A stretch of DNA of 64,000 bases from CAZDYI01 sp964509765 (GTDB lineage: Bacteria > Pseudomonadota > Gammaproteobacteria > Tethybacterales > Tethybacteraceae): positions 1 to 64,000 of the forward strand of contig CAZDYI010000049.1 of NCBI GenBank assembly GCA_964509765.1. Reading direction: 5' to 3'. Made by a program: the position numbers and the translations under genes. A model generated the notes under the pieces. That model was not told the origin of the DNA and searched no databases. It saw only the letters and a list, made by a program, of their open reading frames with translations. Below, piece by piece: positions 9,525-17,641 of this stretch. Position 1 is the first letter of the stretch; every line of letters begins with the position of its first letter.

Positions 9525-10871
9525 ATGTCCGGCAACCGAACTCTCGCCGCGCTCTGCGCAGCCTCCCTGGCCTTCGGGCCGGGATTCGCCGCAGCGGACA
9601 CGATCCGCTTCTGGACCACCGAGGACCTGCCTGACCGCATGGCCAAGCAGGAGGCGATGGCCTAGGCGTTCAAGGAGAAGACCGGGCACGAGGTCGAGGT
9701 GATACCCGTGTCCGAGCCCGACCTCGGCCAGCGCGCCACCGCTGCGTACGCTGCGGACGACCTGCCCGACGTCATCTACCACACGCTGCAGTACGTCCTG
9801 CCGTGGGCCGAGGCCGGCATCCTCGACGTCGAGACCAACGACGACGTCGTGCAGCGACTCGGCGAGGGGACGTTCGCGCCCGGGGCTGTGGGGATGGCGA
9901 GGTTCGACGGCCAGGTCGCCGCGGTCCCGGTCGACGGCTGGACGCAGATGCTCGTCTACCGCAAGGACCTGTTCGACGCCGCGGGGCTCCCGGCGCCGGA
10001 CACCTACGCGAACATCGAGCGCGCCATCGACGCCCTGCACAGCCCGCCCGGGCTGTACGGCTTCGTCGCTGCGACCAAGGTGGACGAGAACTTCATGAGC
10101 CAGGTCCTCGAGCACGTCTTCCTGGCGAACGGCGTCACGCCGGTCGACGGCAACGGCTTCCGCGACCTCGACGAGAAAGCCACGATCGAGGTCCTTGAGT
10201 TCTACAAGAAGCTCGCTGACGCCTCGCCGCCGGGCGAGCTCTACTGGCAGCAGTCGCGCGAGCTGTACTTTGCGGGCAAGGCCGCGATGATCATCTGGTC
10301 GCCGTTCATCCTCGACGAGCTCGCCGGCCTGCGCGACTCGGCCCCGCCGACGATCAACGACGACCCGACCTCGCCCGAGCTCGCAGGAAAGACCGACGTG
10401 GTCACCTCCTTCAGCGGCCCGTCGAACAGCGCCGGCGCGGCCTGGGCCGACATCCGCTACTTCGGGGTGACCTCGTCGGCCAACACCGACGTCGCCGCGG
10501 CCTTCGTGGAGTTCGCAATGGACGAGGAGTACATGAAGACCCTGTCGATCGCGCCGGAGGGCAAGTTCCCCGTGCGGCGCGGAACCGCCTCGGACCCGGA
10601 GAGGTTCGTTGAGGCCTGGTCGAAGCTTCCCGTGGGCGTCGACCGCAAGGCGCCCCTGTCCGAGCTCTACCCCGAGGAGACGATTGCCCGGATAGTCGCG
10701 GGCCTCGAGCAGGCCGCGCGCTGGGGCGTCAGGGAGGGCCAGCTCTCGCTCGCGTCCAAGATCATCAACAGCCAGGCGATCAACCGCATCGTCCGCCAGT
10801 ACATCGACGGCGAGATCGACGGCAAGGCCGCTGTCGGCCGGCTCAACAGCGAGCTTTCCAAGATAGGCTAG
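9525..10871 (+). pseudogene. CUT1 sugar-binding protein interrupted by amber codon
   Basis: Reads as one family-1 solute-binding protein of 448 codons if the TAG at 9663-9665 (codon 47) is ignored. The signal peptide (MSGNRTLAALC.. ending AAA before DTIRFW), good SD (GGAGG) and the remaining 401 codons in the same frame are all intact, with normal SBP_bac_1 features such as YRKDLFDAAGLPAPDTY and WSPFILDELAG. The stop falls in QEAMA*AFKEKTGHEVE, just where related proteins have a charged or polar helix residue; CAG to TAG is the simplest change. TAG cannot simply be sense here, because neighbouring genes terminate with it. GTG at 9699 could restart translation but would yield no signal peptide. 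Either a recent nonsense mutation, a sequencing error or readthrough; the downstream operon is otherwise intact. Confidence 0.8.
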
Positions 10872-10887
10872 CGGGCCGCAGGCCCGC
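10871..10887 (+). other. Stem-loop after binding-protein gene
   Basis: GCGGGCC-GCA-GGCCCGC, a perfect 7-bp stem starting at the last base of the stop codon. There is no U-tract, so more likely a 3'-end-protecting or processing structure than a terminator. Confidence 0.55.
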
Positions 10888-10931
10888 GCCAGGCCGCGGG
10901 ACCCAAGGCCTGGAACGGGGAAGAGGGGCCG

Positions 10932-12227
10932 ATGCCCGCGGAAGCAGCAGGCCCTCCCGGCGTTGCCGTCCCCCCGCAGGGGACGGGGCAGCTGGCCCGG
11001 CGCGAGAGGCGCCTCGCCTACGCCTTCCTGCTGCCGACGATCCTGATTGTCCTGGCGATCGTCCTCGGGCCGCTTCTCGCGAACGTCTGGATCTCGGTCA
11101 AGTCGGTCAGGCTGGCCGACCTGCGCCCGCCGACTCTGTTCGTCAACGAGCGCATGCGGGGCAGCCCCGTGGCCGCGGGCGACGCCGCGACGCTCCAGTA
11201 CCGGCTGCGCAACTCCTCCCAGGACCGGCCGCTCGAGGACGCCTCGTTCGCCGACAGGGTCCCCAACGGGCTCCGGGTCGTCTCGCACGACTCCCGCTGC
11301 GCGCTCGAGGGCCGCGACATCCGCTGCGGCATCGGCTCCGTGGCGCCGGGGCAGCGACTGACGGTCGCAGTCGAGGCGGTCGTCGAGAGACTGCCGGTCG
11401 GCAACGTCCGCGACAGCGAGCCGGAGGTGTCTGTCGTCGCGGGCAACGTCCTCACGAGCCTCGAGTTCACCCTCGACAACTTCCGCCTGGTGTTCTCCGC
11501 CGAGGAGTTCTGGGACGTCCTGAGGGTCTCGGTCTACTACACCGTTTTCGGGACGATCGGCGCGCTCGTGCTCGGGCTCTTCGCGGCCCAGATGCTCAAC
11601 ACCGCCTTCGCCGGCAGGGGGATCCTGCGCGGCCTGTTCCTGTTTCCCTACGTCGCGCCGGTGGTCGCAGTCGCGTTCGCGTGGCTGATCCTCCTCGACC
11701 CGTTCACGGGCTCGGTCAACGCGATGCTCGTGAGCATGGGCGTGACCGACGGGACGATCAACTTTTTCGGCCAGCGGTACGTGGAGGTCGACTTCTTCGG
11801 CATGACGTTCGAGTTCCCCCTGGCGCTGACGATGGTCATCGCCTTTGAGTCCTGGCGCTACTTCCCGCTGTCCTTCCTGTTCATCCTCGCGCGGATGCAG
11901 TCGCTGTCCCCGGAGCTCTACGAGGCCGCCGATATGGACGGCGCGACCCCGCTGCAGCAGTTCTGGTACATCTCGCTCCCGCAGATCGTCGGGATACTCG
12001 CGGTGCTGTTCCTGCTCCGCTTCATCTGGACCTTCAACAAGTTTGACGACATATTCCTTCTGACCGGCGGGGCAGCGGGCACACGGACGCTTACGGTGAA
12101 CGTCTACGAGCAGGCCTTCGCGATCTCCAACCTCGGTGCCGGCGCCGCAGTTGCCGTGGTGATCTTCGCGATCCTGCTTTGCTTCTCGGTTGCGTTCGTA
12201 AGGTACTCGCCGAAGGACGAGGGATGA
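10932..12227 (+). CDS. CUT1 permease (MalF-like) with inserted DUF11-like domain
   Basis: Inner-membrane permease, 431 aa, about 130 longer than usual. TM1 is at about residues 28-50 (YAFLLPTILIVLAIVLGPLL). Residues about 55-180 form a periplasmic insert before TM2. Its pattern (LQYRLRNSSQDRPLEDASFA, DRVPNGLRVVS, CGIGSVAPGQRLTVAVEAVV) matches the DUF11/TIGR01451 Ig-like repeat: 'tvTNtG..tDtlP.gl..c.lG.lapG.s'. After the insert come the normal TM helices and the EAA loop (ELYEAADMDGATPLQQFWYI). MalF of E. coli also has a large Ig-like periplasmic loop (P2) that contacts the binding protein, so a similar role is plausible. It lies 60 nt after the interrupted binding-protein gene and overlaps the next permease by ATGA. 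Confidence 0.85.
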   Translation: MPAEAAGPPGVAVPPQGTGQLARRERRLAYAFLLPTILIVLAIVLGPLLANVWISVKSVRLADLRPPTLFVNERMRGSPVAAGDAATLQYRLRNSSQDRPLEDASFADRVPNGLRVVSHDSRCALEGRDIRCGIGSVAPGQRLTVAVEAVVERLPVGNVRDSEPEVSVVAGNVLTSLEFTLDNFRLVFSAEEFWDVLRVSVYYTVFGTIGALVLGLFAAQMLNTAFAGRGILRGLFLFPYVAPVVAVAFAWLILLDPFTGSVNAMLVSMGVTDGTINFFGQRYVEVDFFGMTFEFPLALTMVIAFESWRYFPLSFLFILARMQSLSPELYEAADMDGATPLQQFWYISLPQIVGILAVLFLLRFIWTFNKFDDIFLLTGGAAGTRTLTVNVYEQAFAISNLGAGAAVAVVIFAILLCFSVAFVRYSPKDEG

Positions 12228-13450
12228 GCAGGGCTTGGGCATTTGCCGCCGCGGCCCTGTGCGGCTGCGTCTGGGGCGCGACCTGGATGGCGGCGGTCGG
12301 GACGGCCTTCTCGCTGTTCGGCAACGTCGCGCGGCCGCCGGTCGGGGCCGCGGCGCTTGCCGGCGCCGCGGCGGCGGTCGCGGTCCTGCTGTTCCCGCCG
12401 GGGCGCCGCACGCCGGCCCTTGCCGCCGGCTCGTTCCTCCTGGCGCTGTCCGCTCTTGCCGCCGCGACCGGCGGCAGGGTCCTCGGCATAGACCTTTCCG
12501 TCGCGCCGCTGTGGCAGGCCGCCGCCGCGGCGCTCTTCGCCGGGCTGACGGCCTGGTCGCTGTGGCTGTGCCTTGAGGGCTTCGGGCTCAGCAAGGTCAC
12601 CCGCCACGCGCTCGAGACCGTCGCGGTGCGGCTGCTCAAGGGCCTCGGCCTCGTGCTGTTCTCGGTTTTCGTCGCGCTTCCGTTCTACGTGATGCTGATG
12701 ACAAGCTTCAAGAGCCAGCAGTCGCTCCTGACCGACCCGCTGGACTACTCGATCGATTTCAGCCAGGACGCATCCGAGCTGTTCAGCTCGTACATCGAGC
12801 TGTTCGAGACGTTCAACTTCGGGACCTTCATGCTCAACTCGGCGATCGTATCGGTCGCGACGGTCGCGTGTACCCTGCTGATCGCGGTCCCCGGCGCCTA
12901 CGCCGTCGCCCGGCTGCGCTTTCCCGGCCGGGCCTTCCTGAGCCAGTCGATCCTGCTGATCTACATGATTCCGGCGATAGTCCTCGTTATCCCGCTGTAC
13001 GCTGTCTTCTCGCAGGCCGGCCTTCGCAACTCGCTTACCGGCCTGCTGATCGTCTACACCGCAACGACGATACCGGTTGCGCTCTACATGCTGCAGGGCT
13101 ACTTCAGCGGGCTGCCGACCGAGCTCGAGGAGGCAGGGCTGATGGACGGCCTGCGCCGGATGGGGGTCATAGCCAGGATCACCCTGCCGCTTTCGCTGCC
13201 GGCGCTCGCCTCGGTCGCCTTGTACGTCTTCATGATCGCGTGGAACGAGTTCCTGTTCTCGTTCATGTTCCTGGACGACGTGAGCATATTTACTCTGTCG
13301 CGCGGGGTCGTCGCGCTGAACACCTCGGAGCTTCCGCGCCAGCACCTGATGGCCGGCGCGGTCGTCGCGACCGTCCCGGTGCTGGTGGTCTTCCTCGCAT
13401 GCGAGCGGTTTTTGGTCTCCGGCCTCACTGCGGGGAGCGTCAAGGGCTAG
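12224..13450 (+). CDS. CUT1 permease (MalG-like) with N-terminal 4-TM extension
   Basis: Second permease, 408 aa from the ATG that overlaps the upstream TGA (ATGA). Canonical MalG homology begins only near residue 138 (LLKGLGLVLFSVFVALPFYV), with the PLDYSIDF periplasmic entry segment, the later TM helices and the EAA loop (ELEEAGLMDGLRRMGVIARI). The first about 130 residues are extremely hydrophobic and can be read as four TM helices (about 5-29, 40-58, 64-84, 96-118), low in charge and Ala/Leu rich. I do not recognise this extension as a named domain. An upstream in-frame start at 12179 would overlap the previous gene by 49 nt and is less likely. Confidence 0.82.
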   Translation: MSRAWAFAAAALCGCVWGATWMAAVGTAFSLFGNVARPPVGAAALAGAAAAVAVLLFPPGRRTPALAAGSFLLALSALAAATGGRVLGIDLSVAPLWQAAAAALFAGLTAWSLWLCLEGFGLSKVTRHALETVAVRLLKGLGLVLFSVFVALPFYVMLMTSFKSQQSLLTDPLDYSIDFSQDASELFSSYIELFETFNFGTFMLNSAIVSVATVACTLLIAVPGAYAVARLRFPGRAFLSQSILLIYMIPAIVLVIPLYAVFSQAGLRNSLTGLLIVYTATTIPVALYMLQGYFSGLPTELEEAGLMDGLRRMGVIARITLPLSLPALASVALYVFMIAWNEFLFSFMFLDDVSIFTLSRGVVALNTSELPRQHLMAGAVVATVPVLVVFLACERFLVSGLTAGSVKG

Positions 13451-13454
13451 CGGA

Positions 13455-14723
13455 ATGGACGCCAAACTCAGGGAGCGGGCGGTCTCGACGATCAGGGCCA
13501 ACGACCGCGGCGGCTACACGGTTCCGACCGCGGGCCTGTACCCGTTCCAGTGGAACTGGGACTCGTGCCTCGCCGCGCTCGGCATTGCGCGGTTCGACCG
13601 CGACCGGGCCTGGCGCGAGGTCGAGACCCTGATGTCCGCGCAGTGGCGAAACGGCATGGTCCCTCACATCGTCTTCTGGGCGGACGATGACGGCTACTTC
13701 CCCGGCAAGGGCGAGTGGGGCTCCGGCACGGAGCCGCCGACCTCGGGCCACTCGCAGCCTCCGGTCGCCTCGAGCGTTGTCTGGTCGCTGGTTCGCAGCG
13801 GCGGGGCAGAGGACGCCAGGAGGGCCCGGAAAGTGTTTCCTGCGCTGCTTGCCTGCCACCGCTGGTGGCACGAGCGCCGCGATCCGGACGGCACTGGCGT
13901 GGTAGCAGTCACGCATCCTTGGGAGAGCGGGCGCGACAACAGCCCTGACTGGGACGGGCCCCTGGCCGCGGTCGAGGTCCCGGAGGGCGTCAGGGGCTAC
14001 AGGCGCCGCGACCTCGACCACGTCGACGCGGGCGCGCGCCCCACCGACGACCAGTACGACCGCTTCATGGTGCTGGTCGCCTTCGGCAGGGAGTGCGGCT
14101 GGGACCCGGAGGAAATCTACCTCAACGGGCCGTTCCTCGCGGCCGACCCGGGGGTGCAGTTCATCCTGCTTCGCGCCGACCGCGACCTGCTGTGCCTCGC
14201 CGAGACCCTGGGCGAGGACGGGGCCGCAGGGGAGCTGCGCGGCTGGGTCGCCGCGGCGGAGGACGGCAGCGAGTCGCTTTGGAGCGAGGACCTGGGCGGC
14301 TACTGCGCAAGGGACCTGCGCAGCGGAAACATGAGTCCGGGCCTGAGCAACGCCTCGATGCTCGCCTGGTACGCCGGCGTCGCGAGAGAGGACCGCCGCA
14401 AGCGGATGGCGGAGGCCGCGCGCGGCATGCTCGAGTGCGTGGAGTTCGGCATGCCGAGCTGGAAGGCGGGGACGGAGGGCTTCGAGCCTAGGAGGTACTG
14501 GCGCGGCCCGGTCTGGGCGGTGATGAACTTCATGGTCTCAGCGGGACTGGTCGAGCAGGGCGAGGCCGAGCTCGGGCGGCGGATAAGGTCGGACGCGCAA
14601 AGGCTGATCGGCGAGCACGGGTTCAGGGAGTACTTCGATCCCGAGACCGGGGACGGCGCTGGCGGCGGTGACTTCACCTGGACCGCGGCGATGGCCCTGG
14701 CCTGGGACGCAGAGGAGGGATAG
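13455..14723 (+). CDS. GH63-like (alpha/alpha)6-barrel glycoside hydrolase
   Basis: Soluble 422-aa protein without signal peptide. Motifs fit the GH63/trehalase-like (alpha/alpha)6 barrel: YPFQWNWDSCLAALG near 31, GMVPHIVFW near 65, PPTSGHSQPPV near 95, HPWESGRDNSPDWD near 155, and YWRGPVWAVMNF near 345. The W-E-S-G-x-D-N-S-P and YWRGPVW segments hold the likely catalytic acid pair. Mannosylglycerate and glucosylglycerate hydrolases belong here, as does YgjK, so the operon may import and hydrolyse a glycosylated compatible solute; this is inference. It starts 4 nt after the upstream permease stop and is followed after 5 nt by the operon's ATPase. Confidence 0.75.
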   Translation: MDAKLRERAVSTIRANDRGGYTVPTAGLYPFQWNWDSCLAALGIARFDRDRAWREVETLMSAQWRNGMVPHIVFWADDDGYFPGKGEWGSGTEPPTSGHSQPPVASSVVWSLVRSGGAEDARRARKVFPALLACHRWWHERRDPDGTGVVAVTHPWESGRDNSPDWDGPLAAVEVPEGVRGYRRRDLDHVDAGARPTDDQYDRFMVLVAFGRECGWDPEEIYLNGPFLAADPGVQFILLRADRDLLCLAETLGEDGAAGELRGWVAAAEDGSESLWSEDLGGYCARDLRSGNMSPGLSNASMLAWYAGVAREDRRKRMAEAARGMLECVEFGMPSWKAGTEGFEPRRYWRGPVWAVMNFMVSAGLVEQGEAELGRRIRSDAQRLIGEHGFREYFDPETGDGAGGGDFTWTAAMALAWDAEEG

Positions 14724-14728
14724 GGAGC

Positions 14729-15790
14729 ATGGGAGCGATCAGGCTGGAAGCCGTGGAGAAGTGGTTCGGGAACCTGCAGGTGATCAAGGGCATCGACCTC
14801 GAGTTCTCCGACGGCGAGTTCGTGGTCCTGGTCGGGCCGTCCGGGTGCGGCAAGACCACCCTGTTGCGGATGATCGCGGGGCTCGAGGAGACGAGCAGGG
14901 GGAAGATCCTCATCGACGGCAGCGACGTCACCGACCGCGTTCCGTCCGAGCGCGAGCTGTCGATGGTCTTCCAGTCGTACGCGCTCTACCCGCACATGTC
15001 TGTCGGCGAGAACATGGGCTTCGGCCTCAAGACCGCGGGCGTGCCCAAGGGCGAGATCGACGGGAAGGTCGGAAAGGCGGCAGCGGTGCTCAAGCTCGAC
15101 GCGCTGCTCGAGCGCAGGCCCAAGGCCCTGTCTGGCGGACAGCGCCAGCGCGTCGCGATCGGCAGGGCGATCGTCCGCGAGCCGAAGGCGTTCCTGTTCG
15201 ACGAGCCGCTGTCGAACCTCGACGCCGCCCTGCGGGTGGAGATGAGGCTCGAGATAGCGCGGCTCCACCAGCAGCTCGGCACGACGATGGTCTACGTCAC
15301 CCACGACCAGGTCGAGGCGATGACGCTCGCCGACAAGATCGTGCTCCTCGAGGGCGGGGTGGTCAAGCAGGTCGGCACGCCGCGCGAGCTCTACGAGAGC
15401 CCGCAGAACGAGTTCGTCGCTGGCTTCATCGGCAGCCCGAAGATGAACTTCGTCCTGTGCTCGGTCGAAGGCAGCAGGTTCGAGATCCCCGGCCAGCCCG
15501 GCGGCGAGCACAGCCTTGCTCAGCCGCCGGCCGGGATAGCCCGCCTCGGCATCAGGCCCGAGCACATCGCGCTGACCGACGGCGACGACGCGCACTGCAG
15601 GGGCGTCGCCGAGGTGGTGGAGTACCTCGGGGCCGAGTCCTACGTTTTCGTAAAGAGCGACGGCCTTCCGGAGATGACCGTCCGGGTCGCCGACTTCGAC
15701 ATGTCAAGGGAAGGGTCGGACATCGGCCTGCGCTTCGACTGCGCGCGGATTCATTTCTTCAACGAATCCGGAGATGTTGTAGGGCAGTGA
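14729..15790 (+). CDS. CUT1 importer ATPase (UgpC/MsmK/MalK family)
   Basis: Cytoplasmic ABC ATPase, 353 aa. Walker A GPSGCGKTT near residue 37, Q-loop VFQSYALYPHM, signature LSGGQRQR near 133, Walker B FLFDEPLSNLD, H-loop VTHDQVEAMT. A C-terminal MalK-type regulatory (TOBE/OB) domain follows, with GIRPEHIALTDG near 273. GGGAGC precedes ATG. It is the last gene of the 9525-15790 operon and presumably powers the two unusual permeases. It could also serve other importers in the genome that lack an ATPase, such as the one at 32613-35934. Confidence 0.93.
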   Translation: MGAIRLEAVEKWFGNLQVIKGIDLEFSDGEFVVLVGPSGCGKTTLLRMIAGLEETSRGKILIDGSDVTDRVPSERELSMVFQSYALYPHMSVGENMGFGLKTAGVPKGEIDGKVGKAAAVLKLDALLERRPKALSGGQRQRVAIGRAIVREPKAFLFDEPLSNLDAALRVEMRLEIARLHQQLGTTMVYVTHDQVEAMTLADKIVLLEGGVVKQVGTPRELYESPQNEFVAGFIGSPKMNFVLCSVEGSRFEIPGQPGGEHSLAQPPAGIARLGIRPEHIALTDGDDAHCRGVAEVVEYLGAESYVFVKSDGLPEMTVRVADFDMSREGSDIGLRFDCARIHFFNESGDVVGQ

Positions 15791-15795
15791 AAAAT

Positions 15796-17328
15796 TCACA
15801 TTAGTTTCAGCTGACCATTGTCATCGGTCGAAGTTTGCTGTATGTCTGTCCGTGTCGAGGCATGCACTTCGTTGACTTTGTCGTGTCCGGGTTTCCACAA
15901 GCGGGAATAAACACCCTTGGAATACACCTCCATCCCCAACAGCAAGCAGTACTGTGCCACAGGCAGAAACGTTGCTTTACCTGATTCGTCAAGGTTGGCT
16001 GGATAGGTGCTTCTTGTCGTGCAGTACATTCCGTCTAAGTGCTTCTTGTTGTTGATCACGGATGAGAAGTGCGACAGATTCTTGGCAGCCTCCTTCAGTG
16101 TTGATTGCTTGTCGCTCCATTTGACTTCTGTTATCCTGGTAATCAAGTCGGAAAACTTGTACCGGTGAATCATGTCGATCTCGTACAGCTTTTCTCCCCT
16201 CTTGAAGGAAAGAAAATGTATTTCATCAGTCAAGGGCGGCAGGGTTTGCGTGTAGACTGTTGCCTCGACGATGTGACCCGCGCGGTCTTCGTTCGGGTCC
16301 AGAGGTCCGAACAGCGAGGTGTGGTGTGCCGTGTTTTCCAGCAAGTACTTGTGCTTGAAGTCCCTTTGGAGCCTTTCAAGCTCGTTGCCTGCGCGTGGCA
16401 CGGATCGGACCAGAAAAGAGTCCTTCAGGTATTCCATGTAGGTGTCGACGGTGGGGAACTGCACACCCGAAGCCTTTGCCATGCCTTCCTTGGACAGCTC
16501 CTGGCCGTCGTGCCTTGCTATGTACTTGTACAGCAGTTCAAGGGCCCGGGTTTTCCTCAGTTCGTAGTGCATCGGTATCTCGCGGACGGCGGCCCTCTGG
16601 ATTGTGTCCGCGTATACCTCTTCGACGTCTGTTTCGCTGTAGCCTGTTCCCAGCAGCTCAACGAACGAGCCGAAGTTCATGTAGTCCAGGAAATTGTCAT
16701 TGAGCTCCTCGATCTGTTCGCGGCCAAGCCGGTGCCGCCTCAGGGAGTCAGGCTCCCTGGGCAACCCGTCCGGCCACTTCCCCCTAGCGTCAAGGTACTC
16801 GAAGAACATCAGCGGAGGGGCGTACAGGTCGCGCACCCGTCCGTGCCCGGTTTCCAGGTGCTTCGGGTTCAACACAACTGACACCGAGCCGGACGCAACG
16901 AAGGTTGTGTCCTTTTCGTGGTCGGTAAGCGTCTTCAGATGGTGGGGCCAGTCCTCGGCGAACTGAATCTCATCGAAGATCACGAGCTTGTCGCCGTCCC
17001 CAACGGCCGGAAGGCCCTTGAAGGCTTCGAGGATTTCGGTCAGGCTCGGCGAGCTCGGACTCAGCTTCTGCAAGTCCACGAAGCAGACATGCCGGCGCTC
17101 GATCAGTTTTGCCTCGAGGACGCGGCCGAGGAATTGCTTGAGGACGACGGTCTTCCCCACCCTGCGCTGGCCGTACAGGACAACGGTTCTCCTCGGAACC
17201 TTTTTCAGCGCCAGGCTTCCTAGCGGGTTGATGATCCTGCGCTCGAATCCGAAACTGGATTCTTCCGGCAGGACCTCGCTGCCCCACCAGGGATTTTGCT
17301 TGGCAATGGCGTCCTGCAACTCGGTCAT
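15796..17328 (-). CDS. NPWW-type AAA_14/DUF4143-like ATPase, copy 1
   Basis: Predicted 510-aa ATP-binding protein of unknown role. Order: NPWW motif (residues 12-15) followed by LPEE, Walker A GQRRVGKT (53-60), Walker B KLVIFDEIQ near 115, sensor FVASGSVS, a winged-helix-like middle (SKEGMAKASGVQFPTVDTYM), and a C-terminal PD-(D/E)xK-type fold with KLYEIDMIHR and ITEVKWSDKQ. It ends with the family block FLPVAQYCLLLGME. ATG at 17328 is chosen because three paralogues put NPWW at the same distance from the start, and the -10 box sits 7 nt upstream. No SD. Base composition is clearly lower in GC than the flanking operons. It lies only 5 nt from the end of the convergent ABC operon, suggesting insertion at an operon end. 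Function not known. Confidence 0.85.
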   Translation of the reverse strand: MTELQDAIAKQNPWWGSEVLPEESSFGFERRIINPLGSLALKKVPRRTVVLYGQRRVGKTVVLKQFLGRVLEAKLIERRHVCFVDLQKLSPSSPSLTEILEAFKGLPAVGDGDKLVIFDEIQFAEDWPHHLKTLTDHEKDTTFVASGSVSVVLNPKHLETGHGRVRDLYAPPLMFFEYLDARGKWPDGLPREPDSLRRHRLGREQIEELNDNFLDYMNFGSFVELLGTGYSETDVEEVYADTIQRAAVREIPMHYELRKTRALELLYKYIARHDGQELSKEGMAKASGVQFPTVDTYMEYLKDSFLVRSVPRAGNELERLQRDFKHKYLLENTAHHTSLFGPLDPNEDRAGHIVEATVYTQTLPPLTDEIHFLSFKRGEKLYEIDMIHRYKFSDLITRITEVKWSDKQSTLKEAAKNLSHFSSVINNKKHLDGMYCTTRSTYPANLDESGKATFLPVAQYCLLLGMEVYSKGVYSRLWKPGHDKVNEVHASTRTDIQQTSTDDNGQLKLM

Positions 17329-17335
17329 GGGAACA

Positions 17336-17367
17336 AGTATAACATTAATTGAAGTATAAATCAATTA
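17336..17367 (-). promoter_or_regulatory. Near-leaderless promoter and inverted repeat, ATPase copy 1
   Basis: Minus-strand TATACT (17341-17336) ends 7 nt before the ATG, so transcription should start at or next to the start codon. Upstream lies an inverted repeat TAATTGA-N8-TCAATTA (17346-17367) centred 15.5 bp from the -10 box, covering the -35 position. Possible operator for a repressor or for self-regulation. Confidence 0.55.
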
Positions 17368-17641
17368 CCGTGTGATATGTCGTAACCAATTGTATATTCA
17401 TGAATAATCAATAATCCTACAACAATTGATTTGTATTTCAATTATCGTTTTCATGCATGTATCTTATTGATATCATTCATTAAAATAGTCAATGAAAACT
17501 ATGTGCATATGTTAACAAAAGAGGGTGATGCATGGGAAGGTCAGGTAAAGAGCAAGTGTTGACGGAACATGGAATCGTGATTGCAAGGAAGAATTTTGGA
17601 TGGACCCGTGGAGGAGTTGGCGGATGCCGGAGAGGAGGCGG
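17368..17641. other. Gene-free AT-rich gap between ATPase copies 1 and 2
   Basis: No supportable gene. The left 150 bases are markedly AT-rich and contain a 12-bp palindrome TATTCATGAATA (17395-17406), TGATATCA, and several CAATTG-type words. The last 60 bases before copy 2 are GC-richer. Short reading frames here run antisense into copy 2 and look like shadows. Confidence 0.5.

Noticed and set aside
9663..9665. TAG reassigned as a sense codon
   Set aside because: Several neighbouring genes (for example those ending at 9408, 10871 and 13450) use TAG as their natural stop, so genome-wide reassignment is not supported.
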